A stretch of DNA of 5,886 nucleotides, taken from contig JACCTK010000193.1 of the NCBI GenBank assembly GCA_013812465.1, positions 1 through 5,886 on the forward strand. The letters run 5' to 3'. The translations under genes were made by a program, and so were the position numbers. The DNA comes from Actinomycetota bacterium. Lineage in GTDB: Bacteria; Actinomycetota; Thermoleophilia; Gaiellales; Gaiellaceae. Position 1 is the stretch's first letter. Every line of letters begins with the position of its first letter. Of the stretch, positions 5,254 to 5,886 are shown piece after piece. The notes beneath the pieces are model-generated. The model made no database searches, was not told the DNA's origin, and was given only the letters and a program-made list of their open reading frames with translations.

Positions 5254-5886
5254 CTCGTTTCGAACCAGCCGGCGGGTGAGTTCGGAGACGACGCAGTCTC
5301 GAGCGGTGACGAGCTGCGGCGAGCCCAGCGCACGCCGTTTCCGAGCACGCGCTTGATCTCGGGCTGATGGTAGACGGGAAAGGTCTCGTGGCCCGGGCTG
5401 AAATAGAAGATGCGGCCCTTTCCACGCGTCCAGCAGCAGCCGCTCCGGAAGACCTCGCCGCCTGCGAAGGAGCTGATGAAGACGAGCTCGTCCGGTGGAG
5501 GGATGTCGAAGTACTCGCCGTACATCTCGTGCTCGGGAATGACGATCGCGGCCGGCAGGCCCTCGGCGATTGGATGCGACGGCGCGACCATCCAGACGAC
5601 CTCACGCTCTGCGTCGTTTCGCCAGCGAAGGCTGCAACGTGTCCCCATCAGGCGAAGAAAGGGCTTCGAGAGGTGGCTCGAGTGCAGGACGAGGAGGCCC
5701 TTACCGTCCAACACGTGCTGCGCGACTCGCTCCGTGACGGCGTCGCTCACATCCTCGTGGGCCCGATGGCCCCACCACGCGAGGACGTCGGTCTTCTCCA
5801 GCACCTCGCTCGAGAGCCCATGCTCGGGAGCAGCGAGGGTGGTGGTGCGAACGAGCGCCGCCTCCCCGAGCTCGGTGCGAACCGCA
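5250..5886 (-). CDS. ThuA-like domain protein (partial, N terminus beyond right edge)
   Basis: The frame is open from the right edge to TAG at 5252-5250, about 211 residues. It continues upstream of an internal GTG (5804) with clear family sequence: AALVRTTTLAAPEHGLSSEV, then TDVLAWWGHRAHEDVSDAV. Hence the true start lies outside the window, probably a few tens of residues away. Further family blocks are KGLLVLHSSHLSKPFLRLMG, the HPIAEGLP turn, EMYGEYFDIPPPDELVF, GGEVFRSG and FYFSPGHETFPVYH. ThuA proteins have a class I glutamine-amidotransferase-like fold and are named for trehalose utilisation in rhizobia, where ThuA works with the dehydrogenase ThuB in a 3-keto-disaccharide route; many relatives are uncharacterised. 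The last about 20 residues (SSSPLETASSPNSPAGW) look like a disordered tail. It is convergent with the AraC-type gene, overlapping it by 4 bases. The context suggests sugar metabolism, by inference only. Confidence 0.87.
   Translation of the reverse strand, partial: AVRTELGEAALVRTTTLAAPEHGLSSEVLEKTDVLAWWGHRAHEDVSDAVTERVAQHVLDGKGLLVLHSSHLSKPFLRLMGTRCSLRWRNDAEREVVWMVAPSHPIAEGLPAAIVIPEHEMYGEYFDIPPPDELVFISSFAGGEVFRSGCCWTRGKGRIFYFSPGHETFPVYHQPEIKRVLGNGVRWARRSSSPLETASSPNSPAGWFETS

Overview
The window is about 5.9 kb of GC-rich bacterial DNA that is almost entirely coding. It uses GTG and TTG starts as well as ATG, is dense in Arg, Ala, Glu and Asp codons, and has short intergenic gaps. An actinobacterial source is the best fit (a Thermoleophilia-like soil lineage is my guess), but no phylogenetic marker is present and other high-GC phyla cannot be excluded.

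Layout, left to right: (1) the N-terminal half of an AraC-type regulator on the minus strand, cut by the left edge; (2) divergent from it, a plus-strand tandem ferritin-like (putative di-iron) protein; (3) a second AraC-type regulator with a cupin sensor, minus strand, whose tail overlaps gene 2 by 36 bp; (4) divergent from it, a phytanoyl-CoA dioxygenase (PhyH) family Fe(II)/2-oxoglutarate oxygenase carrying an apparent one-base frameshift; (5) a second, intact PhyH-family oxygenase on the minus strand, 7 bp tail-to-tail from the first; (6) divergent from it, a third AraC-type regulator; (7) a ThuA-like protein on the minus strand, running off the right edge and sharing a CTAG stop palindrome with gene 6.

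The striking architecture is strict strand alternation. Three AraC-type sensors each face a probable non-heme-iron protein (one ferritin-like, two PhyH) across a short divergent control region of 78, 81 and 96 bp. The three convergent junctions within the window are overlapping or nearly touching. The likely logic, which is inference, is that each regulator senses a small molecule (sugar-like, judging by the AraC-type sensor fold and the ThuA neighbour) and controls the oxygenase opposite it. ThuA-family proteins are linked to trehalose/3-keto-sugar metabolism, so an oxidative carbohydrate or glycoside pathway is a reasonable hypothesis, but no substrate can be read from the sequence.

The most distinctive regulatory signal is a helically phased set of TTCGCA repeats in the third divergent region. 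I saw no RNA genes, CRISPR arrays, insertion sequences, attachment sites or convincing intrinsic terminators. No gene-free stretch exceeds 100 bp.
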